Shown here: piece after piece, positions 6,562 through 13,516 of the stretch
Position numbering within the stretch: position 1 is the first letter of the stretch
Layout of the letters: each line of letters starts with the position of its first letter
Assembly: GCA_051881635.1 (NCBI GenBank)
Contig: JBJEQG010000101.1
Coordinates: 1-14,583 of the forward strand
Origin: JBJEQG01 sp051881635
GTDB lineage: Bacteria; Bacillota; Clostridia; Oscillospirales; Acutalibacteraceae
Reading direction: 5' to 3'
Length of the DNA: 14,583 nt
Notes under the pieces: model-generated
What the model was told of the DNA's origin: nothing
Databases searched by the model: none
Seen by the model: the letters and a program-made list of their open reading frames with translations, nothing else
Made by a program: the position numbers and the translations under genes

Positions 6562-7224
6562 CTAATATTCACTCTTTAAGGCATATCTAAATGATAATAT
6601 TGACAATATCACGATAACCAGCCAAATCGCAGTGCTTGAAACTATCGACAAGGTTCTCATTTTTTCAGTGATTTCACCTTCACTTGCTATAATCATGGTA
6701 TTCTGCAAGGTCAACACTGCAACAAGCGTATCAATCAAATTTGCTGTCCTAAGTTCTTTTATCAGAACATTGTCAATTTTTCTTGATTTGGAATAATGTA
6801 TAATTGCCATTACTATTCGATATGTGGTGTATGTTGCTATTGCTATTGCCGGAATCATTCCAAGATTATAGGTTCTGTCGCCCTTAATCATTACAATAAT
6901 TGGAATAATTAAGGATACATTCATTAAAAACATAATAATATGCGTTAAATAAAATATTTTTCTTCCATGCTTACTCCCTGATTTATCTGGCATATCATAT
7001 ATTTTTCTTTGATAGACTACAAGTATTCCTCTTATAACAGCCAAAAGAATATAATAAACACATATTGAACCGTTCCATATTGATGAATAATAAAATCCAA
7101 GAAAACCGTTATATATGGTGAACGCTATTCCTATAAGTAATGACAATGCTGATGTAACAAATGTTTTAAAATTATAATCTGCTTTCCATGACTCCCAAAA
7201 TTGCTTGATTGCACCTTTCATCAT
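6562..7224 (-). CDS. six-helix integral membrane protein of unknown function
   Basis: A 220-aa protein, largely hydrophobic, with six predicted membrane helices at about 21-43, 52-71, 91-113, 121-143, 160-180 and 191-213, and short charged loops (for example KSGSKHGRK at 81-89). No catalytic motif is evident and I do not recognise a named family. The stop of the TetR gene directly abuts the ATG, so the two are co-transcribed and probably translationally coupled. A second ATG one codon later (7221) is better spaced from GGAG (7230-7233) and may be the true start. It is likely controlled by the TetR protein, and could be a transporter-like or stress-related membrane protein. After its TAG stop the same frame stays open another 44 codons through the repeat and the terminator. 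Confidence 0.8.
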   Translation of the reverse strand: MMKGAIKQFWESWKADYNFKTFVTSALSLLIGIAFTIYNGFLGFYYSSIWNGSICVYYILLAVIRGILVVYQRKIYDMPDKSGSKHGRKIFYLTHIIMFLMNVSLIIPIIVMIKGDRTYNLGMIPAIAIATYTTYRIVMAIIHYSKSRKIDNVLIKELRTANLIDTLVAVLTLQNTMIIASEGEITEKMRTLSIVSSTAIWLVIVILSILSFRYALKSEY

Positions 7225-7836
7225 TTACTCTCCAAATTTCTTATATTGAAGAACTCTTTCGGGACATACACAGTTTTCAATAATTACTTCAATCTTTTCT
7301 ATAGTTTCCTTACAATCACGGTTTATCCATTCCTGTATAATTGCCCAAATTCCTTTAAGGTAGAAAGCAATCCAATAATTCTGCTCGTCCTTTGGAATCT
7401 CAAATCGTTGCATGATTGGCTCAAAAATATGCTTTTTCATATATAAATACATCGTATCGGCTTTCATACTTACCGGGTTATGAATAGCTGCCTTAAATAC
7501 GCTTCGGTTGTCATAAATAAACTGCAAATATGGTTTCAGATATTTATCATTTATAAAAACAAGTTTATTTAACGGAATATCTTTTATATGTCCACCGAAA
7601 ATTTCTTGTGTTCTATCAAAATATGCAAGAAATCGGCTAATCACATATTCCGTTGTTTCTTCGAGGAGATCTCCTATTGTTTCATAGTGAAGATAGAAAG
7701 TAGAACGATTTACTCCTGCTTTTTCACAGATTTCCTTTACAGATATAAACTCTATATTCTTTTCTGCCAAAAGCTTAATAAGTGCCTCGTCCATTAGCAG
7801 GGCAGTATTAAAATATTTACTTTCCGATTTATTCAT
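7225..7836 (-). CDS. TetR/AcrR-family transcriptional regulator
   Basis: A 203-aa repressor-type protein. The N-terminal helix-turn-helix (about 33-52) reads ISVKEICEKAGVNRSTFYLHY, with the TFYxHY signature of the TetR DNA-recognition helix. The rest is an alpha-helical ligand-binding and dimerisation domain with no ligand evident. I start at the ATG at 7836, because the MNKSESKYFNTA opening gives a normal-length arm before the HTH. A GTG at 7872 in the same frame would add 12 residues and overlap the upstream gene by 17 bp; it has AAAGG close by, so it cannot be excluded. The gene lies between two membrane protein genes on the same strand, and probably represses the cassette until an inducer binds. 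An inverted repeat over the cassette promoter is its candidate operator. Confidence 0.9.
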   Translation of the reverse strand: MNKSESKYFNTALLMDEALIKLLAEKNIEFISVKEICEKAGVNRSTFYLHYETIGDLLEETTEYVISRFLAYFDRTQEIFGGHIKDIPLNKLVFINDKYLKPYLQFIYDNRSVFKAAIHNPVSMKADTMYLYMKKHIFEPIMQRFEIPKDEQNYWIAFYLKGIWAIIQEWINRDCKETIEKIEVIIENCVCPERVLQYKKFGE

Positions 7837-7855
7837 ATAACACTGCCTACTTTCC

Positions 7856-8215
7856 TTATTCGCCAGCTTCACTTATTTCCTTTGCCAAAGTCATAATCTC
7901 AAATGCGTATTTCTTCTTTCCCTTTTCAATCATTTTCCTGTAAATAGGATAGTTAACGCTTACTCCGATAATTCCGATGATACCAACTATAATTCCGACA
8001 ACCGTCATAGCAGTGCTACCACTACCAATAACATTCATTGACAGACACATTCCTGTTCCAAGGACAAGAGCCATAATCGTGCCAAACGAAAAAGCAAAAA
8101 TGTTCGCTGGCAACTTTGCCTTTTTGTCCAGTTTTTTAAGAGCAACCACCTTGGAAGTGTCCTTTGGTGCATACTCATTTGCGATTGCTTCCGCATAAAT
8201 CTTATCTGTGTTCAT
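7856..8215 (-). CDS. small two-helix membrane protein of unknown function
   Basis: A 119-aa protein with a soluble, charged N-terminus (1-36), two membrane helices (about 38-62 and 67-90) separated by a short Gly/Ser turn, and a basic then acidic C-terminal tail (KKGKKKY-type start, EISEAGE end). AGGAGG (cctcct at 8225-8230 on the plus strand) lies 9 bases before the ATG, a strong start. It is the first gene of the minus-strand cassette. I know of no assigned function; similar short proteins sit beside TetR-type genes in Clostridia, but that is from memory and unchecked. A partner or regulator of the six-helix protein is possible. Confidence 0.8.
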   Translation of the reverse strand: MNTDKIYAEAIANEYAPKDTSKVVALKKLDKKAKLPANIFAFSFGTIMALVLGTGMCLSMNVIGSGSTAMTVVGIIVGIIGIIGVSVNYPIYRKMIEKGKKKYAFEIMTLAKEISEAGE

Positions 8216-8246
8216 AGCTTATAGCCTCCTTTTATTTGATAAGTCT

Positions 8247-8263
8247 ATTATAGAAGATTATAA
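8247..8263 (-). promoter_or_regulatory. -10 box and candidate TetR operator of the membrane-protein cassette
   Basis: On the minus strand a perfect TATAAT occupies 8247-8252, about 25 bp before the ribosome site. It is embedded in an inverted repeat TTATA-GAAGAT-TATAA (8248-8263). An operator over the -10 is a standard arrangement for TetR repression. The -35 match is poor, at about 3 of 6. Confidence 0.45.
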
Positions 8264-8359
8264 ACTCAAACTGAACAACACAAAACAAGAAATGTGTTGA
8301 TTTAAGAAAATTGGAGATTTAGCGAATCGGCGTTAAAAATAAGCTTTCAATTTTTGTGG

Positions 8360-8390
8360 TTTGTATGGAAATTTCAGCGGTAGTATTTTC
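8360..8390. repeat. 31-bp dispersed repeat, copy 2
   Basis: This is the partner of 6486-6516 (26 of 31 identical). Here it spans the stop codon and last five codons of the Ser/Glu/Pro-rich surface protein, so this copy supplies the end of that reading frame. On the minus strand both copies contain GAAAATA-Y-TAC-Y-GCTGAAATTT. Confidence 0.55.
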
Positions 8391-9144
8391 TGCTTGAATA
8401 GGCAGTGCGTTGCTGCATAGGTGCTGATGTATATTTATTTTTTCGGTAGGAGGAACGGTCGTTCCCTTTTATGTTGAGTAATATAATAAATACGGTTGTG
8501 ATTGCCAAACCTATAACAGACCAAAGAATAATTCCTGTTAAAATATCACTGTCATCGGTGGTATTGGTTTGTGCGATTGCGGCTGTTTCAGAATTTAACC
8601 ACTTGGTTTCATCAACAGTGGGAATGTTTGTATTTTCTTCGGGAACAGAAGTTGTTTCTTCAACAGAGGTTTCCTCCTGTTCAGGAGTGGAGTTTTGTGG
8701 TGGTGAAGATGTGTTTATATTTGGGATAATGCCAGCAAATAGTCCAAACGGGTCGGCTACATCAGGAGATGAGGGTGTACTTTGAGAGCTTTCAGGGGTT
8801 ATAACACTTTCCTCTTGGGAACTTTCTTCTTCTGATGGTTCAGACGGTTCGACAGGAGTACGGCTGTTTTCGGTGGAGTTTTCTTCAACAGAGGACTCTA
8901 TTGGTTCGGAAACAGATGTATCAGATGTATCAGGTTCGCTCGGTTCAGAGGTTGGTTCTGAGGGTGTAGGTTCTGTTGAGGGTTCAGAAACGGAACTTTC
9001 CAAAACCGAACTTTCGGGAACACTTGTTTCCGTATTTGATATTTCCGAAACTTCCGAAGTTTCTACGGCATGGGCGATTAAAGGCAAACCGATAGCAAAG
9101 AAAAACGCTAAAAAAATAGCTGTCAATTTTTTCAAGAAAGTCAC
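8374..9144 (-). CDS. secreted stalk protein with Ser/Glu/Pro/Thr-rich region and C-terminal membrane anchor
   Basis: A 256-aa protein. A signal peptide (1-26, ending AHA) is followed by a long low-complexity region (about 27-180) of SEP, ESS and TSEP-like units with many acidic residues. A single membrane helix (about 201-225) and a short basic cytoplasmic tail come last. This makes a type I membrane protein whose acidic, disordered stalk projects from the membrane. No enzymatic domain is seen. The longest frame starts at GTG 9144, but a TTG at 9135 gives the signal peptide MKKLTAIFLAFF and is preceded by AGGTGA at good spacing, so it may be the real start. It follows spoIIP on the same strand after 141 bp with its own promoter. 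The tail ends within the dispersed repeat. Function unknown; a role in the cell envelope or spore development is only a guess from context. Confidence 0.75.
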   Translation of the reverse strand: MTFLKKLTAIFLAFFFAIGLPLIAHAVETSEVSEISNTETSVPESSVLESSVSEPSTEPTPSEPTSEPSEPDTSDTSVSEPIESSVEENSTENSRTPVEPSEPSEEESSQEESVITPESSQSTPSSPDVADPFGLFAGIIPNINTSSPPQNSTPEQEETSVEETTSVPEENTNIPTVDETKWLNSETAAIAQTNTTDDSDILTGIILWSVIGLAITTVFIILLNIKGNDRSSYRKNKYTSAPMQQRTAYSSRKYYR

Positions 9145-9182
9145 CTATCCTTATCCAATTCATAATTCATTTCCATAACTCT

Positions 9183-9211
9183 ATTATAGCAGATAAAACA
9201 GTAAAATGAAT
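9183..9211 (-). promoter_or_regulatory. extended -10 promoter of the stalk-protein gene
   Basis: On the minus strand TGC-TATAAT ends at 9183, with the hexamer at 9183-9188: a perfect extended -10. The -35 region has only a weak match (about TTCATT at 16-bp spacing). The predicted start near 9176 leaves a 30-40 nt leader. No convincing terminator separates it from spoIIP, so read-through is also possible. Confidence 0.5.
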
Positions 9212-9285
9212 AGTGTTATTATGGCAAAAAAATAGGGGAAGACAGTGTTGATTTTATTGACTTTAATGATGATAATTCAAAAAAT

Positions 9286-10443
9286 CTATGCTTCCGACAA
9301 AACCTCTGTTAATACATTTCCTAAAAGATAACCGGTATATTTTGCTTCGGAAAGTGTGTTGGAGTCAGTGCCGATTTCTATTAAAAGCGAACCTGTATTG
9401 ACATTCATGTTGTACATAAAATCTGCAAAGTATAATGGGCGTGTCATGTTGGGATACATATTTTCGGCAGTCTGCTGAATTTTGAGGGCAAAACGAAGAT
9501 TGTATTTCCAATCGTCAAAATCAAGGGAAGAATCATAGCCATAACCCGACAAAATCATAATCTGTGCCGCTTTGTGTCCGTCAACCTCAAAGACCGTTTT
9601 GGTTTTTCCGCTTTCGCCGCCCTCGCCCAAGCCGTCACGATGAATATCCAAAACAACCTTGATTGAAGGATATTTTTCAAGATAGCTGTTGATTGTGTTT
9701 AAACTGCGGTTGTAAGCACCGCTATAACTTGGATTGTCGTGTTGTGTGGTATCATGTATGGTGACAATGCCGTTTTTGTTGAGCCGGTCAGCTATGGCGT
9801 CGCCGACCGCACAGACATTTTGGCTGTTGTCATCGGTACGAGGATAAAAACTCTCGTAATAATATCCTGTATCATAATCAAGATAACTTTCACAGGTATG
9901 TGTATGATAGATTAAAACTTGGGGTTCGTTTGTGTCTTCAATGGTAAATCCCAATTCCGCCTCTAATTCCTCTTTAATGTTAAAGGTTGTGGAGGAGGCA
10001 TTTTTGACACGAACATTACCATAGCTGTCATCACAATTTGTTAATGTAACCTCATTGACGGGATATTGAGCCTCGCCTGTGTGAGCGTTATCATATGCCA
10101 TTATTTCTTCCCGTGTGGGAGTGGAAAATTCAAAATCGTTTTCTCTATTTGTTTTTGAGGTTTCAGCCGTTTCGCTTGTTTTGGATTCTGTTGGTTGAAG
10201 GGAATTTTCTTGGGAGGGTTGTGTTGAATTTTGTTCGGACGGCGGATTTTTTGAAGAGTTTTTCTCTGTTTGGGAAATTTCCACATTTCCTGTCGGCATT
10301 GAAAGCCCAACCGCCCATATTTCCAAATTATCATACGAGATTAAGCCGTTTGAGGCACGAAAAATGACACAGTAAAAAGCGAACAGTACCAATATAAGTG
10401 AACAGCCTGTCAATGCCGTTTTTTGAAAACGCCCTTTTTTCAT
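9286..10443 (-). CDS. spoIIP: stage II sporulation protein P, peptidoglycan hydrolase
   Basis: A 385-aa engulfment enzyme. In Bacillus, SpoIIP works with SpoIID and SpoIIM to degrade septal peptidoglycan while the mother cell membrane moves around the forespore; it cuts stem peptides as an amidase and glycan strands as an endopeptidase-coupled hydrolase. An N-terminal helix (about 12-28) anchors it. A Ser/Thr/Asn/Gln/Glu-rich linker follows (about 55-105), then the catalytic domain (about 170-385). That domain shows YHTHTCESY (179-187; zinc-type H180 and H182, E185), DIHRDG (266-271) and LLIEIG (353-358; E356). Length is near the usual of about 400. GGGGGGA precedes the ATG. It lies 142 bp behind gpr on the same strand, the gpr-spoIIP order known from Bacillus. 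A candidate sigma-E promoter lies in that gap. Confidence 0.95.
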   Translation of the reverse strand: MKKGRFQKTALTGCSLILVLFAFYCVIFRASNGLISYDNLEIWAVGLSMPTGNVEISQTEKNSSKNPPSEQNSTQPSQENSLQPTESKTSETAETSKTNRENDFEFSTPTREEIMAYDNAHTGEAQYPVNEVTLTNCDDSYGNVRVKNASSTTFNIKEELEAELGFTIEDTNEPQVLIYHTHTCESYLDYDTGYYYESFYPRTDDNSQNVCAVGDAIADRLNKNGIVTIHDTTQHDNPSYSGAYNRSLNTINSYLEKYPSIKVVLDIHRDGLGEGGESGKTKTVFEVDGHKAAQIMILSGYGYDSSLDFDDWKYNLRFALKIQQTAENMYPNMTRPLYFADFMYNMNVNTGSLLIEIGTDSNTLSEAKYTGYLLGNVLTEVLSEA

Positions 10444-10548
10444 GTATATCCCCCCGAACGGCTTGGATTTTACATGAACTCAACAAAAGCTTGACCGAAA
10501 AACGGTTATATCAAATTCATGTTAAAACCGAATTTTTGACTTCTCCAT

Positions 10549-10577
10549 AGTTTATGTTTGTTCGGTGGTGATTATGA
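10549..10577 (-). promoter_or_regulatory. candidate sigma-E promoter of spoIIP
   Basis: On the minus strand TCATAATC (10570-10577), a 13-bp gap and CATAAACT (10549-10556) match the Bacillus sigma-E pattern KMATATTT / CATACAMT at 6 of 8 and 7 of 8 positions. The leader would be about 98 nt. No sigma-A-like pair is seen in this gap. The match was made by eye and is untested. Confidence 0.35.
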
Positions 10578-10585
10578 TAGAGTTA

Positions 10586-11467
10586 TCAACCGCACAACAG
10601 ACGAAGGTCATCAGAGGAAAGTTTGTGATGCAGAGCTATATTGACAGCCATACCGATAATAGCGGCGGCACGCTCGATTAACAGGTCAATTTCGCTCGGT
10701 GTCACAATCATGTGTGCATCATGGGGAAAAACTTTATCCAACGCCATAGCGTTTATACCGTCCTGCTCCAAAATATCCATAACTAAGGTGCGGGCCTCGA
10801 CAACAGTCGGAACACCGATTGCAATAACAGGAACATTCAGTCCCTTTGGAGAAATAGGGCGGCGGCTGTTTTGTACACCTGCTCCCGGAGCAATACCTGT
10901 ATCAGTAATTTGAATGGTACAGCCCAATCGTGACAGACTGCATGAGGCAAGGGAATCAATAACAATAACGGCAGCAGGACGAATGGACTTAACAACACTT
11001 GCAACCATTTCAGCACTTTCAATACCTGTTTGTCCCAAAACGCCCGGAGCTATGACGGAAACGGGGCGGAGCTGGTCCAAACCTGAACTGCGGGCAATTT
11101 CTCCCGAAATATGGCGTGTTGCCAAAACATGGTCAGCACTGCGAACACCCAAAGCATCGGGTGTAATGTTGCTGTTTCCCAAACCGACAACCAAAACAGA
11201 ACCCTCTGCGGGTAAAAAGCGACGCAATTCCTGAGCCAAGACATCGGTTTGTTCTTTTGCATCTTGTATGCTGTCAGTTAGTGGCATATGCTCAATAGTG
11301 ATATATGTTCCAAGCGGTTTCCGCATTTTTTGGGCGGCGGTTTCCGTTGCAATATCCATTGTGGTGACTTTTAGTCCATGTGTATAATTTGTTTTAAGGT
11401 GCAGACCGTCTGTTTGTGTATTCGTTTGTTCTTTGACTTCAAGGGCAAGGTCTGTTCTCAATTCCAT
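10586..11467 (-). CDS. gpr: germination protease GPR (peptidase family A25)
   Basis: This 293-aa enzyme starts degradation of small acid-soluble spore proteins (SASP) when spores germinate; it is made in the forespore as a zymogen that trims its own N-terminus. Family signatures are RTDLALE at the N-terminus (4-10), VVGLGNSNITPDALG (93-107) and IDSLAS (170-175) followed by ITDTGIAPGAGVQN. D104 and D171 are 67 residues apart and probably correspond to the proposed catalytic aspartates D127 and D193 of the B. megaterium enzyme (66 apart). I start at ATG 11467 because AGGAGG sits 8 bases upstream; the longer frame to 11506 has no support. This start leaves only about four residues before TDLA, so the propeptide is much shorter than the roughly 15 residues of Bacillus. 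spoIIP follows on the same strand. No clear sigma-G promoter was found. Confidence 0.95.
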   Translation of the reverse strand: MELRTDLALEVKEQTNTQTDGLHLKTNYTHGLKVTTMDIATETAAQKMRKPLGTYITIEHMPLTDSIQDAKEQTDVLAQELRRFLPAEGSVLVVGLGNSNITPDALGVRSADHVLATRHISGEIARSSGLDQLRPVSVIAPGVLGQTGIESAEMVASVVKSIRPAAVIVIDSLASCSLSRLGCTIQITDTGIAPGAGVQNSRRPISPKGLNVPVIAIGVPTVVEARTLVMDILEQDGINAMALDKVFPHDAHMIVTPSEIDLLIERAAAIIGMAVNIALHHKLSSDDLRLLCG

Positions 11468-11505
11468 AAAAATAACCTCCTGAGTATCGGAATAAAATAG
11501 AAGCA

Positions 11506-11533
11506 TTGACTTTTTTTGTTATATGGTTAAAAT
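11506..11533 (+). promoter_or_regulatory. sigma-A promoter of the WYL regulator operon
   Basis: -35 TTGACT (11506-11511), 16-bp spacer, -10 TAAAAT (11528-11533). The leader before the ATG at 11608 is about 68 nt. It contains two overlapping short inverted repeats, ACAGA-CAAATA-TCTGT (11563-11578) and ATATC-N10-GATAT (11571-11590), either of which could be a self-regulatory operator. Confidence 0.5.
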
Positions 11534-11607
11534 AATAAAGGAAGAAACCGTTTGATAAAAAGACAGACAAATATCTGTATGAACTGATATACGAAAGGAA
11601 AATCGAC

Positions 11608-12660
11608 ATGAAAAAAGTAATCGAGGAGCAAATGGACGATGCTCAAAAGGGACAGGAAAAAATGAAATCACGGCTTTTGTTTTTGCAGAGCTATTTTCAA
11701 AAATATACAGATGAAAATCATCAGAAAACCATGAAAGACCTTATGGAGGTTTTGACGGCAGAGGGCTTTAAAGCGGATAAACGCACAGTAAAACAAGATA
11801 TTCTTTCGCTGAATCAGTCGGGTATGGAAATTGTGTCCCAAAAGGACGGCAATGTTTATCACTACTATTTCAGCGGCGGCGTTTTTGAGATTGCGGAAAT
11901 CAAACTGTTGATTGATACCATACAATCCTCAATTTTGATTTCCAAGAAAAAGTCGGAAGATTTGATTGATAAGCTGGGAACTTTGGTCAGCGAAAATCAG
12001 CTTGAAGAACTGAAATGCCAAATTTACTTTGTCAACAGAAAAAATCTTTGCTGTAACGAACAGGTTTACTATGCCATAGATGCTATATATCAGGCGATTA
12101 ACGAGAAGAAAAATATTACATTTTGTTATAGGGATTGGACTGTGCAGAATAATAAATTTGTCGCATCCAATCATAAAGACGGCTACAAATATAGAGTGTC
12201 CCCTTTGGCTTTATTTTATAACGACAATAAATATTATATTGTCGGCTATGATATTGAAGCGGAAATGTTGAAGAATTTTCGTATTGACAAAATTGTACAT
12301 ACGGAAGTTTTGGACGAGGAACGCATACATAATGAAATAATTGACTGTTTTGATATTGTTGAATATACGGACGGTTTGTTTGGAATGTATAACGGTCAAA
12401 AGGAAATGGTGCGGATTTATTTTCCGAACCGCCTAAGCAGTGCGGTTGTTGACCATTTCGGACAAGATGTATGTATAATAGAGCATAACGAAAACGGTTT
12501 TGTTATTGAGGCGGAAGTACAAATCAGCAATCAGTTTTTGGCATGGCTTTGTGGATTGGGCAAAGGAGTGCGACTGCTTTCTCCCGAAAATGCCGTTGAA
12601 AAAGCCAAAGATTTTTTGCGTGCGGCATACGAGTCTTATAATGCGGAGATTTTGTCTTAA
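11608..12660 (+). CDS. WYL-domain transcriptional regulator
   Basis: A 350-aa DNA-binding regulator. The N-terminal winged helix-turn-helix region (about 20-80) includes the recognition-like stretch DKRTVKQDILSLNQSG (57-72). A WYL ligand-binding domain (about 150-232) shows RVSPLALFYNDNKYYIVGYD (196-215), where YYI replaces the canonical Trp-Tyr-Leu, followed by NFRIDKI (223-229). A C-terminal WCX-like extension (about 265-345) completes the usual three-part architecture. AAAGGAAA lies ahead of the ATG; a later in-frame Met at residue 19 is a less supported start. The DUF1275 gene begins 20 bp downstream, so this protein most likely controls that gene or itself in response to an unknown ligand. 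WYL regulators also occur in phage-defence islands, but no defence genes are nearby. Confidence 0.9.
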   Translation: MKKVIEEQMDDAQKGQEKMKSRLLFLQSYFQKYTDENHQKTMKDLMEVLTAEGFKADKRTVKQDILSLNQSGMEIVSQKDGNVYHYYFSGGVFEIAEIKLLIDTIQSSILISKKKSEDLIDKLGTLVSENQLEELKCQIYFVNRKNLCCNEQVYYAIDAIYQAINEKKNITFCYRDWTVQNNKFVASNHKDGYKYRVSPLALFYNDNKYYIVGYDIEAEMLKNFRIDKIVHTEVLDEERIHNEIIDCFDIVEYTDGLFGMYNGQKEMVRIYFPNRLSSAVVDHFGQDVCIIEHNENGFVIEAEVQISNQFLAWLCGLGKGVRLLSPENAVEKAKDFLRAAYESYNAEILS

Positions 12661-12680
12661 TAAAGGAGTTTTTTTGGGGA

Positions 12681-13412
12681 ATGAAAAAATCAGAAGAAGG
12701 GTTGAAAAGTCAAGAGTATTTGGAATGTGAGCGTTTGTGGATTTTTTTGCTTTTGACAATGGCAGGCGGCTATTTTGGTGCTTACACCTATATTTTGAGG
12801 GGTGGTGTGTTCTGCAACGCCCAAACGGCAAACTTTATTTTTATGGGTATGCGTTTGGGAACAGGTGATTTTTCAGGGGCAGCTTATTATCTTATACCGT
12901 TGGCGGCTTACTTTATGGGAGTTGTTTTTTCAGAAATATTGCCCAATAAAGTAAAGTGGAAATTTCATATCCGTTGGGATACTATTTTAGTCGGTTTTGA
13001 AATATTGGTGGCATTTGGTTTGGGATTTTTGCCGAATGAATGTCCGTTTCAGGTGTCGCAAGTGGCATTAACTTTTATTGCCGCCATGCAGTACAATACA
13101 TTCAGACAGGCCGAGCGTATTCCAATGGCAACTGTTTTTTGTACGAATAATCTCCGTCAATCGGCTATTTATACCGTTAAATGGTTTCGAACGCATGATA
13201 AGGGGGCTTTAATCAAAACTTTTTGTTATTTGGCGGTCTTAGCGGCTTTTTTGGTTGGGGCGGTTCTTTCAAGCATAGCGTGTCATTTGTTTAATGACAG
13301 TCGTGCCGTTTGGGGTGCGATTCTCTTTTTGGCAGTGATATTTGTTGCATTGCTTCATGCCGACCTGACAAAAGAAAAAACACAAATGGACCATGTTCCC
13401 GCAGGGCATTAA
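12681..13412 (+). CDS. DUF1275 (YoaK-family) integral membrane protein
   Basis: A 243-aa membrane protein with about six predicted helices. The N-terminal region (about 20-56) carries the family pattern: a helix ending GGYFGAYTYILRGG, then VFCNAQTANFIFMG, where QTAN takes the place of the usual QTGN. A second conserved stretch reads AAMQYNTFRQ. Members are annotated as YoaK-like putative transporters with unknown substrate. AGGAG (12664-12668) lies about 12 bases before the ATG, a little far. The WYL regulator ends 20 bp upstream with no terminator between, so the two form an operon. The shared transcript suggests that the WYL ligand relates to this protein's substrate. Confidence 0.88.
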   Translation: MKKSEEGLKSQEYLECERLWIFLLLTMAGGYFGAYTYILRGGVFCNAQTANFIFMGMRLGTGDFSGAAYYLIPLAAYFMGVVFSEILPNKVKWKFHIRWDTILVGFEILVAFGLGFLPNECPFQVSQVALTFIAAMQYNTFRQAERIPMATVFCTNNLRQSAIYTVKWFRTHDKGALIKTFCYLAVLAAFLVGAVLSSIACHLFNDSRAVWGAILFLAVIFVALLHADLTKEKTQMDHVPAGH

Positions 13413-13425
13413 AATTCTATGAGGA

Positions 13426-13454
13426 TTGACAATATATGCTAAATATGTCATAAT
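13426..13454 (+). promoter_or_regulatory. extended -10 sigma-A promoter of galE
   Basis: Perfect -35 TTGACA (13426-13431), 17-bp spacer, and CATAAT (13449-13454) preceded by TG at 13446-13447, giving an extended -10. The leader to the ATG at 13517 is about 55 nt. This is one of the strongest promoters in the window. Confidence 0.75.
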
Positions 13455-13516
13455 TAAAGTAACATCTTTTATTAGGAATAATGCTTTGTTCAAAAGCAAG
13501 GAAAAGGAGAAAAATA

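Noticed and set aside
8471..9178. Open plus-strand frames rich in Val, Ser and Gly opposite the stalk protein
   Set aside because: They are the antisense image of its SEP/ESS codon repeats, and lack ribosome sites and a plausible protein composition.
10503..10530. Possible minus-strand terminator of gpr (CGGTT/AACCG with nearby T-run)
   Set aside because: The stem is only 5 bp with an 18-nt loop; several overlapping CGGTT/AACCG pairings are possible and none is stable enough to call.
11468..11560. Sigma-G promoter in front of gpr
   Set aside because: Near-matches to the -10 (such as TATTTTA or CATATAA) lack a -35 at the right spacing, so no call was made.
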